Positions 61,030-64,000 of a stretch of DNA of 64,000 nucleotides are shown here, one piece after another. The stretch spans positions 1,240,001 to 1,304,000 of the forward strand of contig CBDCUC010000040.1 in NCBI GenBank assembly GCA_965222485.1. Direction: 5' to 3'. Position numbers and translations under genes: made by a program. The number at the start of each line of letters is the position of its first letter. The stretch's first letter is position 1. The DNA comes from CBDCUC01 sp965222485 (lineage in GTDB: Bacteria > Pseudomonadota > Alphaproteobacteria > Rhizobiales > Hyphomicrobiaceae). The notes beneath the pieces were generated by a model, which had not been told where the DNA came from, made no database searches, and saw nothing but the letters and a program-made list of their open reading frames with translations.

Positions 61030-61055
61030 GGAACTAAACGGAACGCCATGTGTTC
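61030..61055 (+). promoter_or_regulatory. Candidate ECF sigma promoter of the PRC-barrel gene
   Basis: GGAAC (61030-61034), 16 bp spacer, TGTTC (61051-61055). This has the same elements and spacing as the motif before the sigma operon. The gene start is ~70 bp downstream, leaving a normal leader. It suggests the PRC-barrel gene belongs to the sigma factor's regulon. Confidence 0.6.
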
Positions 61056-61124
61056 GTTCGGGTAGCACCTGCCCAATGGCAGGGCACTAAACGCTACCAT
61101 TATGAGCAAATAGGAGTTCACAAA

Positions 61125-61628
61125 GTGCTTAAGTTCTCAAAGAGTGTTGCGCTCGCGTTGGCGCTCGCATTTGCACCTGTAACCGTTAGCACGACATCTT
61201 GGGCGGAAGAGCTTCGCGCTGCGAAGCAACCGGGTGAATGGCTTGCCTCTAGCGTCATGGGTGCAACCGTAAAAAACAAGGAAGCAAAGGCCGTTGGCGA
61301 CATCAACGATATCGTTCTCAATAAAGACGGTGCCATCACTGCATACGTTGTTGGCGTCGGTGGGTTTCTCGGTATCGCTGAGAAAAATGTAGCGGTTGCT
61401 GCAAGCGATATCGATGTGTCGTGGAAGAAGGACGGTAACGCGGTCATTACCGCGAATGCTTCGAAAGAAGCGCTTGAAAAAGCCCCGGAATTCAAGCGTG
61501 TCAGCAAAGTAGAAAAGGCAATGAAGAAGGCAAAAGAAAAAGCCAACGAAGCAGTTGAGTCTGCAAAGGAAGCGCTCGAAGCTGCGGGCGACAAGGTGGA
61601 AGAGGCCACAGACAAAGCCTCCGAATAG
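61125..61628 (+). CDS. Secreted PRC-barrel domain protein with helical Lys/Glu/Ala-rich tail
   Basis: 167 aa. A signal peptide (SVALALALAFAPVTVSTTSWA) precedes the PRC-barrel (WLASSVMGATVKNKEAKAVG, DINDIVLNKDGAITAYVVGV), then an amphipathic helical tail of ~55 residues made of Ala/Lys/Glu repeats (KAMKKAKEKANEAVESAKEA). I use the GTG at 61125 because AGGAG lies eight bases upstream; the frame is open to an ATG at 61050, without an SD, inside the promoter region. PRC-barrel proteins of this type are common in stress regulons of alphaproteobacteria. Preceded by the candidate ECF promoter and followed by a strong terminator. Confidence 0.88.
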   Translation: MLKFSKSVALALALAFAPVTVSTTSWAEELRAAKQPGEWLASSVMGATVKNKEAKAVGDINDIVLNKDGAITAYVVGVGGFLGIAEKNVAVAASDIDVSWKKDGNAVITANASKEALEKAPEFKRVSKVEKAMKKAKEKANEAVESAKEALEAAGDKVEEATDKASE

Positions 61629-61643
61629 TCGCCTCGACGCGCG

Positions 61644-61704
61644 GTGGCCTCATGCGCTCATCCGAACGGATCAGGTCCCTGAGGCCACTTCCATATCATT
61701 TTTT
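61644..61704 (+). terminator. Rho-independent terminator of the PRC-barrel gene
   Basis: GTGGCCTCA (61644-61652) pairs perfectly with TGAGGCCAC (61680-61688) around an inner ATCCG-AA-CGGAT stem, and a TTTTTT run follows at 61699-61704. It starts 15 bp past the stop. Confidence 0.75.
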
Positions 61705-61752
61705 GATCAGCAGCACGTCGCTGACCAATCTTCATCCATAGGGAGCCAATCT

Positions 61753-61950
61753 ATGAATTGGGATCAGATTGAAGGCAATTGGACTCAGTTCAAGGGTCAT
61801 ATCCGAGAGCAGTGGGGAAAACTCACAGATGACGAGGTTGCCCAGATTGAGGGTAACCGCGACCAGCTCGTCGGGAAGATCCAAGAACACTACGGAATTG
61901 CCAAGGAAGAAGCTGAGAAACAAGTCGATAGCTGGTGCTCACGACTGTAG
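61753..61950 (+). CDS. CsbD-family stress protein
   Basis: 65 aa. NWDQIEGNWTQFKGHIREQW and the later EKQVDSW are the CsbD family start and end. The family is a small, hydrophilic, stress-induced group of unknown biochemical role. GGGAG lies seven bases before the ATG. It is separated from the PRC gene by the terminator, so it has its own promoter, which I could not locate; it lacks the GGAAC-N16-TGTTC motif. Confidence 0.93.
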   Translation: MNWDQIEGNWTQFKGHIREQWGKLTDDEVAQIEGNRDQLVGKIQEHYGIAKEEAEKQVDSWCSRL

Positions 61951-62002
61951 CGCTCTGCAAAAGGAACGCGTCGCTCGTACTCCCCCGCGACAATAAAAAC
62001 GA

Positions 62003-62049
62003 GTGGCGCGGCGGGTGCCGGTTTCAACTCGCCACGCAAACCGGCACCC
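62003..62049 (+). promoter_or_regulatory. Overlapping stems with pseudoknot order before the DUF3309 gene
   Basis: Stem B is GGGTGCCGGTTT (62013-62024) with AAACCGGCACCC (62038-62049), 12 perfect bp. Stem A is GTGGCG (62003-62008) with CGCCAC (62030-62035). The order A5-B5-A3-B3 is that of an H-type pseudoknot or two exclusive structures. It could be a terminator for csbD or a 5' leader of the next gene. Confidence 0.45.
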
Positions 62050-62098
62050 AATGCGGCGCAAACTATGATTGACACAAAATCTCACAGGGATGTTCACG

Positions 62099-62257
62099 AT
62101 GACATTGGGCACCATTCTACTCATCATTCTTGTTCTGGCCCTGATCGGTGCACTACCGGCCTGGCCACATAGTCGTGCCTGGGGTCCAGGGCCTTCAGGC
62201 GTTTTGGGAACGATACTCATCATCGTTCTTATCCTTGTCCTCTTGGGGCACCTTTAA
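62099..62257 (+). CDS. DUF3309-family small membrane protein
   Basis: 52 aa with two hydrophobic helices (LGTILLIILVLALIGALPAW and GVLGTILIIVLILVLLGHL) joined by a short SRAWGPGPSG loop, the usual DUF3309 form. AGGGA lies eight bases before the ATG at 62099. Members are small inner-membrane proteins of unknown role, often near stress genes. The next small gene starts 24 bp downstream, so these are probably co-transcribed. Confidence 0.88.
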   Translation: MTLGTILLIILVLALIGALPAWPHSRAWGPGPSGVLGTILIIVLILVLLGHL

Positions 62258-62281
62258 GAGCTGGAACCATTGGAGGCTTAG

Positions 62282-62413
62282 ATGAAACCCGTCACTGGCT
62301 TGTTGATGTTAGCGCTCGTTGCCGCGGTCGCCACGTTCGGTTTCCTTTACTACCAGGAAAAGAAAGACGACGTGAATATTGAGCTGGAAGTGCCGAAGGT
62401 CACAGTCGATTGA
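62282..62413 (+). CDS. Small single-TM protein (43 aa)
   Basis: Too short for most gene finders but well supported: GGAGG lies five bases before the ATG and the frame is 43 codons long. One TM helix (VTGLLMLALVAAVATFGFLY) is followed by a charged tail (YQEKKDDVNIELEVPKVTVD). No family recognised. It follows the DUF3309 gene by 24 bp. Function unknown. Confidence 0.72.
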   Translation: MKPVTGLLMLALVAAVATFGFLYYQEKKDDVNIELEVPKVTVD

Positions 62414-62487
62414 CCGACTTTTCTTCCTCGTTCTTTCGCGGCGCATAAGCGATTGCGAATAGGTTTGTAACTATCAGGAGGTGTACC

Positions 62488-62670
62488 ATGTTCGGTTGGG
62501 CAATCTTCTTCTTCTTAATTGCTCTGGTTGCCGCTGTTTTAGGGTTTGGCGGAATTGCGGGCGCAGCTGTTGGGATTGCGAAATTTATATTCGTGATTGC
62601 ACTCATCTTGTTTGCTGTATCGCTTATTTATGCGCTGATAACCGGACGCCCGCCGCCACCAGCTCCGTAA
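62488..62670 (+). CDS. DUF1328-family small membrane protein
   Basis: 60 aa with two hydrophobic helices (WAIFFFLIALVAAVLGFGGI and AKFIFVIALILFAVSLIYAL) and a Pro-rich end (GRPPPPAP), typical of DUF1328/YtjA. AGGAGG lies six bases before the ATG. Function in the family is unknown. 74 bp after the 43-aa gene. Confidence 0.9.
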   Translation: MFGWAIFFFLIALVAAVLGFGGIAGAAVGIAKFIFVIALILFAVSLIYALITGRPPPPAP

Positions 62671-62762
62671 AGGTGAAAGAACTGCTGGGTCTAGCCGTGT
62701 GTAAGGGCCTAGCGGTGCGTTAGCTGCAACACAGGTTAGCCACTCAAATAGGACGCGCTACA

Positions 62763-63533
62763 ATGAGCGACTTACTTCGTGGATCAAACGAAGACGGCCC
62801 GTCAGATCAGGGTCACAGCGACCTGCCCGATCCGCAAAAATTGCCGGAAGTGGTGATCTACGGACACTCCACACTTCTGTATTGGTGGCCGGTTTGGCTC
62901 ACTGGATTTGTGATGGCCGCAATTACTTACTTGCGTGGCGGCTTGGTGGAGTTAGATCAAGTCCGCAATGAGTACCTTCATCCGAGTTCCGGTCTGGGTG
63001 TCACCTACGTCATCATTTTGTTGCTGGTGATTACGTTCACCAACCTGAAACTTCGGGGAATTTATTCGGTAGTATTGGGAATTTCGATTGCTTTCTTTGC
63101 AGTTCTGTTTGCCTGGCTCGGCTGGTGGGATGACATTCTGTCCTTTATCCCGCGGCTTTCGGTTCATATGAATCTTGGATTTTATCTTGTTTTCTCCACG
63201 CTCCTGCTTGTGATCTGGGCGTTGATGTTCTTTATCTTCGATCGAACGACTTACTGGCGTATTCGGCCGGGTCAGCTCACGGAAGAGCACATGATCGGAG
63301 GTGGTGAGGAAAGCTACGATGTGCGCGGCATGTTGTTTGAACAACGCGGCGATGACTTCTTTCGCCACAAGGTATTGGGGCTCGGCTCCGGGGATTTATG
63401 CTTGAACGTCACAGGTGCAAAAAAGGCGAACATCGAAATCCCAAATGTCTTGTTCGCTCAACGCAAGGTTGATGCAATCCAGCGCCTGATTGCGGTCAAA
63501 CCCGACGACCTCCTGACGGAACCAAAGGCTTAA
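62763..63533 (+). CDS. Multi-spanning membrane protein of unknown function
   Basis: 256 aa with four TM helices at ~38-60 (TLLYWWPVWLTGFVMAAITY), ~80-95 (VTYVIILLLVITFTNL), ~100-120 (GIYSVVLGISIAFFAVLFAW) and ~138-160 (GFYLVFSTLLLVIWALMFFI). A C-terminal soluble domain of ~90 residues follows (RPGQLTEEHMIGGGEESYDV, IEIPNVLFAQRKVDAIQRLI). The C-domain resembles PH-like segments in other small membrane proteins, an impression only. It is probably part of the stress/envelope group that precedes it. Confidence 0.8.
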   Translation: MSDLLRGSNEDGPSDQGHSDLPDPQKLPEVVIYGHSTLLYWWPVWLTGFVMAAITYLRGGLVELDQVRNEYLHPSSGLGVTYVIILLLVITFTNLKLRGIYSVVLGISIAFFAVLFAWLGWWDDILSFIPRLSVHMNLGFYLVFSTLLLVIWALMFFIFDRTTYWRIRPGQLTEEHMIGGGEESYDVRGMLFEQRGDDFFRHKVLGLGSGDLCLNVTGAKKANIEIPNVLFAQRKVDAIQRLIAVKPDDLLTEPKA

Positions 63534-63663
63534 GGCCTTTGGGCTCCGACATGCTTGCGTTGGTTGGCAGTCTGACCCGGAACAGATAGAGTGGCCAATG
63601 GCTGTTGCTGGAAATCCCAGCACGGTTGCGCGACTGAAGAGTCGTGTAGGATCCGGGAGTACT

Positions 63664-64000
63664 ATGGCGAAAAACGGAGATCAAAAGGCGACTGAGTTGC
63701 GTGCGACCGAGGCTCCGCTTGATCCGGATGCCGTCATCAGATTTTCGTCTTCAGACAAGCGAGCCCTGGCGCTGAACGGTATCTTTGTCTTGGCCTCCAT
63801 CTTTATGCTGCATTTCGCGGCGTCCCTCCTAATACCAATCACCGTCGCACTTCTCTTGTTCCTCTTGTTATCGAGACCCGTGCGCGCACTCGACAGAATC
63901 GGGGTCCCGCCGGTCGCCAGCGCTTTTTTATCCGTTGCGTTTGTGACAGCAGTGTTATTTGGCTTGGTGTACCTGCTGTCCGCACCGGCCAAGAATTGGA
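63664..64000 (+). CDS. AI-2E-family permease (PerM-like), cut at window end
   Basis: The frame is open from the ATG at 63664 to the end of the window (112 codons). A short charged N-terminus precedes TM helices (LALNGIFVLASIFMLHFAAS, LLIPITVALLLFLLLSRPVR), then IGVPPVASAFLSVAFVTAVL, which is the AI-2E transporter family start. GGGAG lies five bases before the ATG. These proteins are multi-spanning exporters or Na+/H+ antiporters, not necessarily for AI-2. The 3' end is missing. Confidence 0.85.
   Translation, partial: MAKNGDQKATELRATEAPLDPDAVIRFSSSDKRALALNGIFVLASIFMLHFAASLLIPITVALLLFLLLSRPVRALDRIGVPPVASAFLSVAFVTAVLFGLVYLLSAPAKNW

Noticed and set aside
61629..63664. GGAAC sites before csbD-downstream genes as further ECF promoters
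   Set aside because: GGAAC occurs near 61964, 62270 and 63577, but none has TGTT or CGTT at 16-17 bp.
1..64000. tRNA, rRNA, CRISPR array, insertion sequence or prophage genes
   Set aside because: Looked for cloverleaf-like segments, regular spacer repeats, transposase and phage motifs; none seen, although a tool-based scan was not possible.

Overview
The window looks like the chromosome of a free-living, probably marine or soil, alphaproteobacterium (Hyphomicrobiales/Rhizobiales-like). The signs are a Mur-type Fur regulator with TroABCD/Sit-type metal uptake, a napFDAGHBC operon behind an FNR-type box, type I secretion with RTX proteins, an XdhC/MocA pair, and a stress block (ECF sigma, PRC-barrel, CsbD, DUF3309, DUF1328). 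This is inferred from family content only. I saw no rRNA, tRNA, CRISPR array, insertion sequence or prophage.

Layout. 1-1.5 kb: 3' end of an AcrB-type RND pump. 1.5-11.6 kb (minus): a compact biosynthetic locus with an HSL-type esterase, a stand-alone carnitine-type acyltransferase and a 2,428-aa megasynthase TE-A-T-KS-AT-KR-ACP. 12.1-15 kb: a PAS/GAF/GGDEF diguanylate cyclase and a TPR lipoprotein-like or secreted protein. 15.2-19.9 kb: a metal ABC importer whose second permease is frameshifted, divergent from mur across two tandem palindromes. 20-25.4 kb: a tiny secreted protein, a PlsB-like acyltransferase, an alpha/beta hydrolase, mocA and xdhC. 26-29.8 kb: a trimeric autotransporter adhesin and a small periplasmic protein. 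30.3-34.7 kb: an RND efflux pair. 34.7-40.8 kb (minus): a heavy-metal RND efflux module with His-rich accessory proteins. 41.1-48.4 kb: an AhpD-like protein and the nap operon. 48.4-58.8 kb: two RTX proteins and their type I exporter, with a duplicated structured leader. 58.9-64 kb: an ECF sigma/anti-sigma operon and a run of small envelope or stress genes, ending in a cut-off AI-2E-family permease.

The most interesting system is the 2.5-11.6 kb locus. The adenylation domain lacks the amino-binding Asp. By eye-alignment its pocket reads I-F-W-F-Y-N-D-D-I-K, an aromatic and acidic cage suited to a quaternary ammonium or sulfonium group rather than an alpha-amino acid. One malonyl extension (SAFH-type AT) plus ketoreduction of glycine betaine would give carnitine; the same chemistry on DMSP would give gonyol. 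Next door is an acyltransferase with the TET and DRH residues that distinguish carnitine acyltransferases from choline acetyltransferase. I therefore propose an assembly-line route to carnitine (or a carnitine-like onium acid) followed by O-acylation. This is inference, and can be tested by adenylation assay and metabolite analysis.

Other points of note: a shared GGAAC-N16-TGTTC promoter motif before the ECF operon and a PRC-barrel gene; a 5' element present twice in the RTX region with compensatory base changes; and a 10-bp tandem duplication that shifts the start of a secretion-signal-only gene.
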